Source: Pseudomonadota bacterium
GTDB taxonomy: Bacteria > Cyanobacteriota > Vampirovibrionia > Obscuribacterales > Obscuribacteraceae
DNA: 64,000 nucleotides
Direction: 5' to 3'
Assembly (NCBI GenBank): GCA_021325555.1
Contig: JAJPGY010000021.1
Span: forward strand, 62,001-126,000
In this document: in pieces, positions 51,894 through 61,395 of the stretch
Layout of the letters: each line of letters begins with the position of its first letter
How positions within the stretch are numbered: position 1 is the stretch's first letter
Program-made: the position numbers and the translations under genes
Notes under the pieces: model-generated
What the model was told of the DNA's origin: nothing
Database searches by the model: none
Seen by the model: only the letters and a program-made list of their open reading frames with translations

Positions 51894-54500
51894 ATGGACG
51901 CACTTCAATCGGCCGGGACTGGCTTTCCCGCGGCAACCAACGCTCGCAAGCTGCCTGAGTTGGGACCCTGGGGCACAGCTCTGGGCATCCTCTTCGTTCT
52001 GGCATGCTCGGCGCCCCTGTTGACCTACATCTACGTCATCCATGCGGGCGGCGGCAACAACATCGGCAACGACTACCTGGGCATCATACCAATGGCCGGC
52101 CAGGTTCTGGCCGGCACCTACGATTGGCGGAATCTTCTGGCCGACACCTTCAACGCTCAGCACTGGCACACCTCTCCGGTGCTGGTTCACCTGCTCATCG
52201 CCAAATATTTCTATTGGGACGCGAGGCTGGAGCTCGATGCGGGGCTGTTAATCTCCGCCCTGCGTGTGCTCCTGCTTTTCTCGATCCTTCGCGAGCCCGG
52301 GGATGGGAAGCTCAAGCTCTGGTTGTTCGGCGGGGTGCTGGCGCTGGTCTTCTCGCTGTCCCAGGCCTCCAACTTTCTTTACGGGATAGGAGCCCTGTCG
52401 GGCGGGCTCGGCTTGTTCGGCTGGACGCTCGGGCTCTGGGGAATCTGCAAGTGCCGCAACCAGTCGGTCGGGCTTGCGGTGATGGTCGCCGGCGGGCTGA
52501 TCTCCTGCTCTTCCTGGGCGGACGTTCCGCCGTGCTGGATGGCCTACCTCGTCGCGTTGGTACTGTTCAACTACCGGCGCGTCCATCATTATGTGATCTG
52601 GTTTCTCGCCACGGTGGTCGGACACGCCCCGTATGCCTATTTCCTTATAGCCAGCGTGCTCGCCAGGCACGGGCAGCCTGCCGCCCACGCCCACAAAGTC
52701 CCGGCGGTCCTGTCGATCAACTGGTCTTTCCTGGTCAACGTCCTCGGGCGCCCGTTCGCCACCAACATCGCTTTTGATGTCGGCGCCCGCAAAGCCTCCG
52801 AGTTTGCCGGTTATTTCGGTATGACGGCGGCCGCCCTCTCACTGCTCTGCTTGCGCTTTCAGCCCCGATTCACTCCCAGGGTGAAAGCGTCGATCGTCCT
52901 TATGGTCTACGGCCTCATGGGCGGGCTGCAACTCAGCCTGCTGCGCTCCTGGGTGATGGCCTGGTATACCTCCTACACGATCGACTTCTGGGTGGGATTG
53001 CTCGGGCTGTCGCTGTCCTTCATCGGTTTCTACCTGGCGAAACGGAGGCAGAAGCAGCCCACCGTCGCCGGCGGTGCGGGCGGGATCAGATCCCTGGTGG
53101 AGAAGGTGTCGCCGCTGATTGGACTCGTGACCTTGTGCGTGATTGCCGTTATCTATGTCTCGACCAATCGCACCTACGAGGACAAGCTGATATTTCTCTA
53201 CGCCAGATCACCAGCCTCGGAGGCGGCAGTGAGGAACTACCGGATCGCTCCCACCTACTGCGAAAGTCTGGTCTTTCAGTGGACCGACGGAAACCCGGGA
53301 ACGATGCAGATCATGTGCGAACCGCTGGAAAGGCACTCCGTATCAGCGTTTGCGCCAACCCAGCAGTGGTCGATCCAGGGCGATTACCCGCTGCACAATG
53401 TCAGACTCATTCAGGACGACTCCGCGCCCACGGCGAGCTGGATTCCGGCACTGCAGGTAGACAAAATCAGATCCTGGAAGTGCTATGACCATCTGAACCT
53501 CTATGTTCCCAGCCCCGGCAAGGTCGTCTGGACGGTTGATCTGCCTCCGGATCTGGAGTCGGCCCGGCTCGTGACCGCCTTCGGCATCGGGACCAGCAAA
53601 ACGCGCAGCAGCACCGGCAGGCCTGGAGCGATTGATTTTGACATTTCGGCGATCAGGCAGGAGCCGGCCTTAGGGGCGAGGCAGGAGGCAAAGCCTCCGG
53701 AGCCATTAAGTGGATCCGGAGTCGCACAAAGTGCGGCGGAGGAGCCGGCGAAGCCGGCCTCGCCCGCATTTCCGGAATTGCCGATCCAGACCCTCGCCCA
53801 CGCCACCGTCTCCGATACGGGTCGATGGCATTCGCAAGCGATTCCCCTGACCCAGTTCAAAGGCTCCCGCCTGGCGATCACGTTCTCCTCCCAGGCCCGC
53901 GGGGCCGGCGACTTCGCGGTATTCCGGTACCCGCATGTCGACATAAAGCTAGCGCCCAAACGGCCGGAGACCAGCGCGCCGCTTGCGGCGGCGAAAGCTG
54001 CCCCCGCCGTCGAGGTCAAGCCGAGCAACACCGACCTGTCGCCGTTCTTCCCGGCCGAAACCGCTTCTGATTTCATCTTCCCCGCACCGACCGCCAATTT
54101 CTGGCACGCAGGGACATTCAGCTTCCCCAGAGTCGAGCAGTCAGGGATTGCCAAAGTCATGGCCGCGGCCGACTGTCCCGGGATCGTGTCCGGGGATCAC
54201 CTCGGAATCCCCCTGCGCCGGTACTCGCACCTGATGGTCGAAATGTCGGCGCCGCCCGAGCTTCTGCCGCGCGCCTTGAAGCTTTTCCTGAAGATCGATC
54301 AGGGGCCTGCGCAGTCGGCCACCATTCCCCTGCTCGGGGATGGCGGCATTCACCGCTACACCTATGACTTGAAGCTGCTGGAGTTGCCCGCGACGGCGCG
54401 CCTGGATCAGATCAGCCTCTCGCCGGCGGACCAGACGGGCTTGCCAGAGCCGGACATTATTCAGATCAAGCGGATCAAACTGATCAGCAAGGCAGAGTAG
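51894..54500 (+). CDS. Very large membrane protein, glycan-assembly type
   Basis: 868 residues: about ten membrane helices to residue 430, then a soluble domain. A loop near the N-terminus begins NNIGNDYLGIIPMAG with an Asn-Asp pair as in GT-C proteins. The central tail contains a Pro/Ala/Glu-rich segment (PALGARQEAKPPEPLSGSG) that coincides with several in-frame palindromes. ATG at 51894 with GGAG 8 bases upstream; earlier in-frame ATGs (51840, 51813) lack support. Its 3' end overlaps the convergent ATP-grasp gene by 17 bases. Confidence 0.7.
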   Translation: MDALQSAGTGFPAATNARKLPELGPWGTALGILFVLACSAPLLTYIYVIHAGGGNNIGNDYLGIIPMAGQVLAGTYDWRNLLADTFNAQHWHTSPVLVHLLIAKYFYWDARLELDAGLLISALRVLLLFSILREPGDGKLKLWLFGGVLALVFSLSQASNFLYGIGALSGGLGLFGWTLGLWGICKCRNQSVGLAVMVAGGLISCSSWADVPPCWMAYLVALVLFNYRRVHHYVIWFLATVVGHAPYAYFLIASVLARHGQPAAHAHKVPAVLSINWSFLVNVLGRPFATNIAFDVGARKASEFAGYFGMTAAALSLLCLRFQPRFTPRVKASIVLMVYGLMGGLQLSLLRSWVMAWYTSYTIDFWVGLLGLSLSFIGFYLAKRRQKQPTVAGGAGGIRSLVEKVSPLIGLVTLCVIAVIYVSTNRTYEDKLIFLYARSPASEAAVRNYRIAPTYCESLVFQWTDGNPGTMQIMCEPLERHSVSAFAPTQQWSIQGDYPLHNVRLIQDDSAPTASWIPALQVDKIRSWKCYDHLNLYVPSPGKVVWTVDLPPDLESARLVTAFGIGTSKTRSSTGRPGAIDFDISAIRQEPALGARQEAKPPEPLSGSGVAQSAAEEPAKPASPAFPELPIQTLAHATVSDTGRWHSQAIPLTQFKGSRLAITFSSQARGAGDFAVFRYPHVDIKLAPKRPETSAPLAAAKAAPAVEVKPSNTDLSPFFPAETASDFIFPAPTANFWHAGTFSFPRVEQSGIAKVMAAADCPGIVSGDHLGIPLRRYSHLMVEMSAPPELLPRALKLFLKIDQGPAQSATIPLLGDGGIHRYTYDLKLLELPATARLDQISLSPADQTGLPEPDIIQIKRIKLISKAE
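53684..53790. repeat. In-frame cluster of short palindromes in a linker
   Basis: Starting with GGAGGCAAAGCCTCC (53684-53698), then CGCACAAAGTGCG and GCCGGCGAAGCCGGC, three inverted repeats each with a 3-base loop ending in AA or AAA. They lie in the low-complexity linker of the 868-residue protein and preserve the frame. Confidence 0.75.
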
Positions 54501-55569
54501 CGACAGACTGAGACTGAAGAGCCGGTTTCTGGGCGGGCGTGATTTCGACCTCTTCCAGCCCCCGGAGAAGGACTTTATCCTCGTATTCTCTCTGCCATGG
54601 TGTTCCATCCAGGCAGCTCTTTATGAACATTGCCGGCTCGTTATAGCCAGCGATTGCTCTCAGCGAGGTCGTTCCTGACAGCCGGGGATTGATCTCCATC
54701 AAATGCAGGGTGCCTTCCACGAAGCGGCACTGAACGTTGAGCGGGCCCTGAGAGTGGAGCAGCCCGGCGATTTTTTCTGCCTGCGATTGCAGCTCAGGCT
54801 CATGGCAGACCAGGCCTTGAGAAAATCCGGATGAGATAACCCAGGTCGATTGCTTGTCGAGACTGGGCACCTTCAGCCGCGTGGAGACCACATTGCCGAT
54901 GACGCGCTTGATGGCAATGCTGCCGAGGACGTTGCCGTCCGCGTCGGAATTAACGCCCACCGTGTATTCGTCGTCTTTGCTCCCTATGTATTCCTGGGCG
55001 ACGAGATCGATGTTTATCTTCAGGAGGTACTGCCCGAGCAGCGCGAGCTCCTCGTGGTCGCGGGCGATGTATACGTTGCACGAGCCGCCCGACGAGGTGT
55101 TTGGTTTCAACACCACCGGGAAGAAGTCGATCTTCTTCAGGTCCTCGATCGTGTCGAGCTTAACGTACCTGGGAACCGGCACACCCAGCTCCTCCAGCGT
55201 CTTGTACGTAGCCACCTTGTTCATGCACACGCTTATGAGCCGTTGGGAGTTGAGATACATCGAGACGCCGAGCTCAGCCAGGCTATCTCGATTCTCCGAG
55301 ATGTATTTCAACTCCGGCTCCGATCCGTGAAACAAGAAGCGAGCGTCGTGCTGGCGAATCACCGCGGCCAGCTCTTCCCCGTAGGACGGATCGGTCGCGG
55401 GCGGGACGACTTGGAAGGCGTCGATGAAGCGCCTGCCGGCCGTGTATTCGGTCATGTCAGTGCCGATGACGAACAGATCGAGATCGTGCGCAAGGCGCAA
55501 TGCCTTCAAGATCTGCTCGCCGTTGCCGGCGCCGCCGATGCCGGTCACTAATACGGGAATTCTCGTCAT
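54484..55569 (-). CDS. ATP-grasp enzyme (CarB-like)
   Basis: A 361-residue ATP-grasp protein. N-terminal VLVTGIGGAGNGEQILKAL is a Rossmann-type preATP domain; VVLKPNTSSGGSCNV is the ATP-binding grasp, and MEINPRLSGTTSLRAIAG binds Mg-ATP at the C-terminus. It forms an acyl-phosphate and a C-N or C-S bond. Similar enzymes in polysaccharide clusters ligate amino acids to sugars, which is a plausible role here. It overlaps the phosphoesterase gene by 4 bases and so is co-translated with it. Confidence 0.86.
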   Translation of the reverse strand: MTRIPVLVTGIGGAGNGEQILKALRLAHDLDLFVIGTDMTEYTAGRRFIDAFQVVPPATDPSYGEELAAVIRQHDARFLFHGSEPELKYISENRDSLAELGVSMYLNSQRLISVCMNKVATYKTLEELGVPVPRYVKLDTIEDLKKIDFFPVVLKPNTSSGGSCNVYIARDHEELALLGQYLLKINIDLVAQEYIGSKDDEYTVGVNSDADGNVLGSIAIKRVIGNVVSTRLKVPSLDKQSTWVISSGFSQGLVCHEPELQSQAEKIAGLLHSQGPLNVQCRFVEGTLHLMEINPRLSGTTSLRAIAGYNEPAMFIKSCLDGTPWQREYEDKVLLRGLEEVEITPAQKPALQSQSVATLPC

Positions 55570-56243
55570 TGCTTCGCTCTCTGCAGTACTTCAACCATTT
55601 TGGGATCAAACTTTTTCTCTAAGAGAGCCTGGCAGTAGCTCTGATAATCCACCTTCATCTTTCGTAACGACAGCGTGTCTGTCTCGAGATCGATGACGGC
55701 GTAGGACGGCTGCCTCGAAAAATCCCGCGGTTGACCAATTGATCCCGGATTTACCACCGCCGTGCCGTAATGGTATCGAATCATCGGAATGTGCGTGTGG
55801 CCGAAGCAGTAGTAATCATAGCCTAGAAGGAAGTCCCTATCCAGTTGTTGGACGTCATACGCGTAACCCACGCAGTCGCCAGGCAGGGAGTGGGTGAGGT
55901 AGAAAGATCTGCCCTCATGCCTGGCTTCTATGGAGTCAGGTAGCGACTTCAGGAACTCCAGATGTGCTTTAGTTAATGCGTCATGGTGGAGCCTGGTTCT
56001 GTAAAAGGGCTCCTTCTGCGGGTCCGGCGTGAGCTCATTCAGTAAATACTTTTCATGATTGCCCTTGATGCAGATGACGTCGTTGCGGATGCACCAGTCG
56101 ATCACCGCATCGGGAGCGTCGTAGTAGCCGACCAGATCTCCCAGGCAATAGATGAGATCGACCTTCTCCGCCGCCAGGCGCGTGCTCACTGAGTCCAGGT
56201 AGAACCAGTTGCCGTGAATGTCGGAGATCAGAGCGATTTTCAT
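55566..56243 (-). CDS. Metallophosphoesterase (YfcE/MJ0936-like)
   Basis: 225 residues with a two-metal phosphodiesterase core: DIHGNWFYLD, GDLVGY, GNHEKYL, THS, GHTH. It matches the small MJ0936/YfcE family of phosphodiesterases. ATG at 56243. Its stop overlaps the ATP-grasp start. The substrate is not deducible. It may trim or regulate the product of its partner. Confidence 0.9.
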   Translation of the reverse strand: MKIALISDIHGNWFYLDSVSTRLAAEKVDLIYCLGDLVGYYDAPDAVIDWCIRNDVICIKGNHEKYLLNELTPDPQKEPFYRTRLHHDALTKAHLEFLKSLPDSIEARHEGRSFYLTHSLPGDCVGYAYDVQQLDRDFLLGYDYYCFGHTHIPMIRYHYGTAVVNPGSIGQPRDFSRQPSYAVIDLETDTLSLRKMKVDYQSYCQALLEKKFDPKMVEVLQRAKQ

Positions 56244-56315
56244 GAAAGCTGTGCGCGTTTGCCGGGCGGGATCATATTATGATGAGGCTTTTACCTTGAA
56301 TCTCGACCGGCGCGC

Positions 56316-57770
56316 ATGAAACGGGTCTTACTTGCAGTCCACAAATTCTTCCCGTCCCATCGCGCGGGGACGGAGGTTCTGACGCTCAAGGTGGCTCAGG
56401 AGCTGCAGCGGCGGGGCTACGAGGTTCTGGTTGTCGCCGCCAATCCTCCGGATCGAGATGCGCGCCACGCCGCAGGTCCCGAGACCTCCGACCATGTCTT
56501 CGAGGGCGTGCAGGTTCACGTGGTCGAGGAGGCGCTGCGTCTCAAGGGCTATACATTCCGGCATGAATACTGGCACCCGGAGATCGCCTCGCACTTCGAG
56601 AAGGTTCTCGATCAGTTCTCCCCCGATCTCGTGCACGTTTTTCACGCGCAGAACCTTTCGGCCGCCATCATCGATGCGGCTCGCCGCCGAGATCTGCCCG
56701 TGGTGCTGTCAGCGATGGACTTCTGGTTTGTCTGCCCGGTGGTTCAGTTGAAACGGCCGGATGGGGCGATCTGCCGCGGCCCTTCGCCCGGCGCGACCAA
56801 CTGCCTGACCTGCTATACGCCGCAGCTCTTTCCTCCTGCAAGCGAGTTCGGAGAGGCGGTGGCCAGAAAATATCGCTCGATCGATGCCCTGCTCGGGAGG
56901 ATGCCGGGGGGGCTGCGGAATCTGGCAATGCGGGCTTTGTACGGGACATACATTGCCGGCAAGATCCCGGCCGCCGTTGCAGCGACCGTAAGAAGACCGG
57001 GGGTACTCGTGGAGGTGGCCAACCGTCTTCAGGCGATTATGGTTCCGACCCGGATTATGCGGGAGATATTCGTGGAAAACGGCATTCGGGCTGACCTCAT
57101 CGAGCATGTGCCCTTCGGCATCGATACCGTGCCGCTTGTACCGCATCAGACGAAAAGCGAAAGCGACCAGTTGCGCATCGGATTTATCGGCACCTTCTTC
57201 GAGCACAAGGGCGTGGACCTGCTCATCGAGGCGTTTCAGAAATTACCGGGGGGCGCAAACGCCATGCTTACTCTCTACGGCGATCCGGCGCAATTCCCCG
57301 AATACGGGCAGAAGCTGAGAGCGCTGGCCAATCGTCCCGGCTCGAATTCCTCGAAAATAAAGTTCGCCGGCACCTTCCCGAACGATCGGCTCGGCGAAGT
57401 CCTGAGCGGCATCGATGTCCTGGTGGTGCCTTCGCGCTGGTATGAGAACACGCCGCTTGTGATTCAGTCGGCCCTGGCCACGAAAACCCCCGTCATAGCT
57501 ACCGATCTCGGCGGCATGTCGGAGCTGGTCAAGCACGAGGTGAACGGGCTTCTTTTCCCATTGAACGACGCGGATGCCCTCGCGCAGCGGCTTGCGATGC
57601 TTGTCGATCAGCCCGGGCTGCTGCGAAGCCTCAGGGAGAATATTCGGCCGGAGAGGACTATCGGCGAGATGGTAAACGACATCGAGTCGGTTTACCAGCG
57701 GGTCGGAAACTGGCGGAATGATTCCTCAGGAGCCGCCGGATCGTGCCTGCATTTCACTGGGGCATCGTGA
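56316..57770 (+). CDS. Family 4 glycosyltransferase
   Basis: A 484-residue GT-B enzyme. N-terminal Rossmann FFPSHRAGTEVLTLKVAQELQRRG, linker with RRDLPVVLSAMDFWFVCP, and C-terminal PSRWYENTPLVIQSALATKTPVIATDLGGMSELV, in which the catalytic Glu position is VIQS rather than VIQE. A Cys-rich loop (CRGPSPGATNCLTCY) in the middle may bind a metal. It is divergent from the phosphoesterase. Likely transfers a sugar to the cytoplasmic lipid-linked acceptor. Confidence 0.87.
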   Translation: MKRVLLAVHKFFPSHRAGTEVLTLKVAQELQRRGYEVLVVAANPPDRDARHAAGPETSDHVFEGVQVHVVEEALRLKGYTFRHEYWHPEIASHFEKVLDQFSPDLVHVFHAQNLSAAIIDAARRRDLPVVLSAMDFWFVCPVVQLKRPDGAICRGPSPGATNCLTCYTPQLFPPASEFGEAVARKYRSIDALLGRMPGGLRNLAMRALYGTYIAGKIPAAVAATVRRPGVLVEVANRLQAIMVPTRIMREIFVENGIRADLIEHVPFGIDTVPLVPHQTKSESDQLRIGFIGTFFEHKGVDLLIEAFQKLPGGANAMLTLYGDPAQFPEYGQKLRALANRPGSNSSKIKFAGTFPNDRLGEVLSGIDVLVVPSRWYENTPLVIQSALATKTPVIATDLGGMSELVKHEVNGLLFPLNDADALAQRLAMLVDQPGLLRSLRENIRPERTIGEMVNDIESVYQRVGNWRNDSSGAAGSCLHFTGAS

Positions 57771-57773
57771 GAT

Positions 57774-57790
57774 GCGGGCGAGACGCCCGC
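57774..57790. terminator. GCGGGCG hairpin after a glycosyltransferase gene
   Basis: GCGGGCG (57774-57780), AGA loop, CGCCCGC (57784-57790), a perfect 7-base stem three bases after the stop at 57770. No T-run follows. It may act as a terminator or be another copy of the GC-rich repeat family. Confidence 0.5.
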
Positions 57791-57881
57791 GCCCCCGGGG
57801 TGTGGTATTGGGCTCTTTCGTAAGAAACGAAGCCGATCTTCATGGTACGATGGTCAGCCGGTCCGGAGCACGGCGGGACAC

Positions 57882-58814
57882 ATGAAGACGCTTGTAATTG
57901 GCGGAAACGGATTCATCGGCACCAACCTGGTAGAGGCCTTGTTGCGCGACGGGCATGACGTGCGGATCTTCGACCGCTATCCCAGCCGGTACAAAGATCC
58001 ATTCCCCGGGGTCGAGTATGTTGTCGGGGATCTGGGCAATTACGGCGAGGTGCACGAGGCCCTCTCCGGGATTGACTGGGTCTTTCATCTGGCCTACACC
58101 ACCCTGCCGCAGACTTCCAACGACGATCCCGTGTACGACGTGCGCTCCAATCTGGGGGACACGGTTCACCTTCTTCAGGAATGCCGCGATTCCCACATCG
58201 GCAAGGTGATTTTCATATCGTCGGGCGGCACGGTCTACGGCATCCCCAACCGGATTCCCATCCCCGAGGATCATCCGCAGCAGCCGATCTGCTCGTATGG
58301 AATCACCAAGCTGGCGATTGAGAAGTATTTAAGCCTCTTCCACCGCCTGTGGGGATTGGAGTACGCGGTGGCGCGCATCTCGAATCCGTACGGTGAGCAG
58401 CAGAACCCGCATTCAAAGCAGGGGGCGATTGGCGTCTTTCTGGGCAATATCGCCGAGCGCAAACCGATCACCATCTGGGGCGACGGCGAGGTGGTACGGG
58501 ACTACATCTACATTGGCGACGCTGTAGAAGCGCTCCTGAAGGCCGCCAGATACCAGCCGGGAGCCGACGATCCGCGGATTTTCAACATCGGCGCCGGGCG
58601 CGGGCATTCGCTGAACCAGATTGTAGAGGAGCTCAAGCAGGTGGTCGATCTGCCCGTGGAGGTGAAATACACCCCCGGGCGACCGATCGATGTGCCGGCA
58701 AGCGTGCTCGACATCAGCAGAGCGAAGTCCGTGCTCGGCTGGGCTCCGCAGGTCGAGCTGGCGGAAGGACTCGAGCGCTCGTGGCGATGGGTGAAGTCCT
58801 TGATCCTGGCCTGA
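57882..58814 (+). CDS. UDP-glucose 4-epimerase-like NAD-dependent epimerase
   Basis: A 310-residue extended SDR: GGNGFIGTNLVEALL binds NAD, ISSGGTVYG holds the Ser, YGITKLAIE the Tyr-x3-Lys. YIGDAVEALLKA is a typical late motif. Similar to GalE-type or WbpP-type UDP-sugar epimerases. It starts a tight run with the GT2 16 bases downstream. Confidence 0.9.
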   Translation: MKTLVIGGNGFIGTNLVEALLRDGHDVRIFDRYPSRYKDPFPGVEYVVGDLGNYGEVHEALSGIDWVFHLAYTTLPQTSNDDPVYDVRSNLGDTVHLLQECRDSHIGKVIFISSGGTVYGIPNRIPIPEDHPQQPICSYGITKLAIEKYLSLFHRLWGLEYAVARISNPYGEQQNPHSKQGAIGVFLGNIAERKPITIWGDGEVVRDYIYIGDAVEALLKAARYQPGADDPRIFNIGAGRGHSLNQIVEELKQVVDLPVEVKYTPGRPIDVPASVLDISRAKSVLGWAPQVELAEGLERSWRWVKSLILA

Positions 58815-58830
58815 TGCCGGACGCTGTGAT

Positions 58831-59592
58831 ATGAGCTCGAGCACGAAGGACATAACGGTTATTCTCGTCTGCCGGAATCAGGGCCGGTTCGTTCATCAGT
58901 CGGTCAGGAGCGTTGAGGCGGCCATAGCCAGAGCGGCAGCCGACCACGGCGCAACTGTAGAATGGATGATCGCCTCGGACACGCCGTCGCCGGAGACGGA
59001 AGAATACTTGAAAAACAATCTTCCCGGCGGGGCGGTGCAGGTGCTGACCGGCGAAGGGGATATAAGCGCGGCAAGGAACCGGGCTGCTCAGGAGGCGCAG
59101 GGGAAATTCATCGCGTTTGTTGGCGGAGACGATCTGGTTGCTGCCAACTGGCTGAGCCGAGCCTATGATGAGTGCTCCCGGAGCGATGGGAAACGGGTGT
59201 TCCATCCGGCGTCTGTGGTGGTGTTTGGGGATCGCAGGCTGCTTTTTATCACGCCGGATCAAGAGCATCCGGACTTCTCCGTCGACGCGCTCTTTGCCGG
59301 CAATCCCTGGCCTTCGATCGTATTTGCCCGGGCGGAGATTTTCCGCGCCCATCCATTCAGCCCCGCCGACCGCGGCCGTGGCTTCGGGCATCAGGAGTGG
59401 CACTGGGTATGCGAGACCACCGCGGAGCATATCCTCCACAAGCCGGTACCAGGCACCTTCTCCTGCTGCCATGAGAGGTTCGGGCACTCTTGCATACCGA
59501 CGCTGGCGGGCGGCACTGGCGAACCGGGCGGCAGCGTGTTAATCCCGCCATCGAAATTGTTCCAGCCGCTGCCTGCACACCTGGCGGTTTGA
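58831..59592 (+). CDS. Family 2 glycosyltransferase (GT-A)
   Basis: 253 residues. N-terminal TVILVCRNQGRFVHQSVRSVEAA, then GDISAARNRAAQEAQGKFIAFVGGDDLV with the metal-binding GDD in place of the usual DxD. The C-terminal half contains WHWVCETTAEH and a small Cys-rich piece. ATG at 58831. One base separates its stop from the next ATG. Confidence 0.85.
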   Translation: MSSSTKDITVILVCRNQGRFVHQSVRSVEAAIARAAADHGATVEWMIASDTPSPETEEYLKNNLPGGAVQVLTGEGDISAARNRAAQEAQGKFIAFVGGDDLVAANWLSRAYDECSRSDGKRVFHPASVVVFGDRRLLFITPDQEHPDFSVDALFAGNPWPSIVFARAEIFRAHPFSPADRGRGFGHQEWHWVCETTAEHILHKPVPGTFSCCHERFGHSCIPTLAGGTGEPGGSVLIPPSKLFQPLPAHLAV

Positions 59593-59593
59593 C

Positions 59594-61276
59594 ATGAAAA
59601 GGGTGCTGTCAACCATCAAGCATCAGAAAGAGATCAAGCTCATCAAGGAGAGCGGGCTTTTCGACGAACACTATTACGTCACGCATTACCCTGAGGTGAA
59701 ACAGTCCGGTCTGACTCCGATCGAGCACTACGTCAAAATCGGCAGCGCCGCTGGAATGAAGCCGAACGCTTATTTCGATGACGCCTTTTATCGGGACAGC
59801 AATCCGGACCTGAAAGGCTCGAGCGCAAACCCGCTGGTGCACTTCATCAAGTACGGGGCGCGCGAGGGAAGAGACCCATCGCGTTCGTTCAAGACCCGGT
59901 TCTATCTGGAGCGACATCCCGATGTGGCCCGAACGGGTGTCAATCCGCTCTGGCATTTTCTCAACTATGGCCTCTCCGAGCAGCGTGAGATAGACAACGC
60001 GAGGGACACGGCTCTCGGCCCGGAAAACCAGGCGCTTTACAGAGAGCTTCAGGACATAGAGCCCTTGCTGCCGCCCTTTGAGAACTTGCGGTACGTGCCG
60101 TTGCTACGCGCACCCACGGAATCTCTCGCCGGGCGCGCATACTTCAAATTGCGCGAGGCGTTGAGCAAGCCGTTTAGTCATTTGCTCGTGTTGCGCTGGC
60201 TCATTCACGGCGGCGCTTCGACGCTGGCCATGTACCACGCCAGGCTCATAGCTGAGCGCCTGAGTCCGGACTCGGTCGTCGTGCTGCTCGTGGATGATCC
60301 GGGTAACTCGGCCGCTCACTTGCTGCCCCATGGCGTGAGAATGGTGGCGCTGGACGACCTTCAACCGGGACTGACCGGAGAAGACAGAGTCCAGGTGCTT
60401 GCCCGCCTGATCATCGAAGCTCAGCCGCAGGTCGTGCACAATATAGAGTCCGATATCGGCTGGCGAGCAATCGAGCGCTATCACCGCCAGTTTTCCGGGA
60501 CCACCGCGCTTATCGGCAGCATCTTCATGTTCTGCTACAACGAGGCCGGCATAAAGGTGGGCAATGCCGTGCAATATCTCAACAGTTGCCTCGATCATCT
60601 GGACATTCTTTTTACCGATAACCATGATTTCAAGCGTGAGGCCTGCAAATCTTACGCGCTGGAAAAGCACAACCAGGACAAGATGGTGGTCGTGTACACC
60701 CCGATTCTCTCCAGGTTCTACCCGCCTGACCCTGACGGCGCAAGCAGCAAGCGCATTCTCTGGTCTTCCCGCCTGCACCCTGATAAGCGCCCTGACCTGC
60801 TGCTGGCGATTGCCCGTTGCATGCCTGACTTCACGTTCGAGGTCTACGGTGGAGCGGCCATGAGCGGCCCGGAGCTGGAGGCGATAGAAAAACAAGCGAA
60901 CATAAGACTGCACGGACCGTATCGGAGCAGCGAGGACTTGCCGCGCGCCGGCATTGCCGCGTATCTTCATACGGCGAGGCATGAAGGAGGGGCGATTACT
61001 CTCAAGGAGGCTCTGGCGGCCGGGCTTCCGGTGATTGGCCCGCCGATAGGGTTAATCTCGGAGATAGTCAACCCCGATACGGGATGGCTTGTCACCAGAG
61101 TTGACGACCCCGCCGCATATGCAGCGGCGATTCGCGACTGCCTGTCCGACCCGGACGAGCGCGTTCGCCGGGTGTGCAACGGGCAGGAGCTGCTCAAGAA
61201 AGAGCATTCATGGGAAAGCTTCGAGCGCGCTGTGGGCAATCTGCCTGCCTATCGTCTGCCGCCGCGCCGGAGCTGA
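59594..61276 (+). CDS. Family 4 glycosyltransferase with three N-terminal repeats
   Basis: 560 residues. The first 130 form three copies of a roughly 40-residue unit (FDEHYYVTHYPEVKQSG, FDDAFYRDSNPDLKGSS, FKTRFYLERHPDVARTG), each followed by a conserved PLxHFxxYG-like stretch. I have seen these in bacterial glycosyltransferases but do not know their role. The rest is GT4 with ILWSSRLHPDKRPDLLLAIAR and the donor-site EGGAITLKEALAAGLPVIGPP. ATG at 59594. Confidence 0.88.
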   Translation: MKRVLSTIKHQKEIKLIKESGLFDEHYYVTHYPEVKQSGLTPIEHYVKIGSAAGMKPNAYFDDAFYRDSNPDLKGSSANPLVHFIKYGAREGRDPSRSFKTRFYLERHPDVARTGVNPLWHFLNYGLSEQREIDNARDTALGPENQALYRELQDIEPLLPPFENLRYVPLLRAPTESLAGRAYFKLREALSKPFSHLLVLRWLIHGGASTLAMYHARLIAERLSPDSVVVLLVDDPGNSAAHLLPHGVRMVALDDLQPGLTGEDRVQVLARLIIEAQPQVVHNIESDIGWRAIERYHRQFSGTTALIGSIFMFCYNEAGIKVGNAVQYLNSCLDHLDILFTDNHDFKREACKSYALEKHNQDKMVVVYTPILSRFYPPDPDGASSKRILWSSRLHPDKRPDLLLAIARCMPDFTFEVYGGAAMSGPELEAIEKQANIRLHGPYRSSEDLPRAGIAAYLHTARHEGGAITLKEALAAGLPVIGPPIGLISEIVNPDTGWLVTRVDDPAAYAAAIRDCLSDPDERVRRVCNGQELLKKEHSWESFERAVGNLPAYRLPPRRS

Positions 61277-61395
61277 GGGCTTGGACCCGCACCCTCGCCC
61301 CGACTCGTAATTTTGAGCGCCGATTAAGGGATGGGCGAGGCTCCTACTGTAAACTATCAGCCTGCGCGCAGGGTCGCGATTTTGGGGTGGACGGA

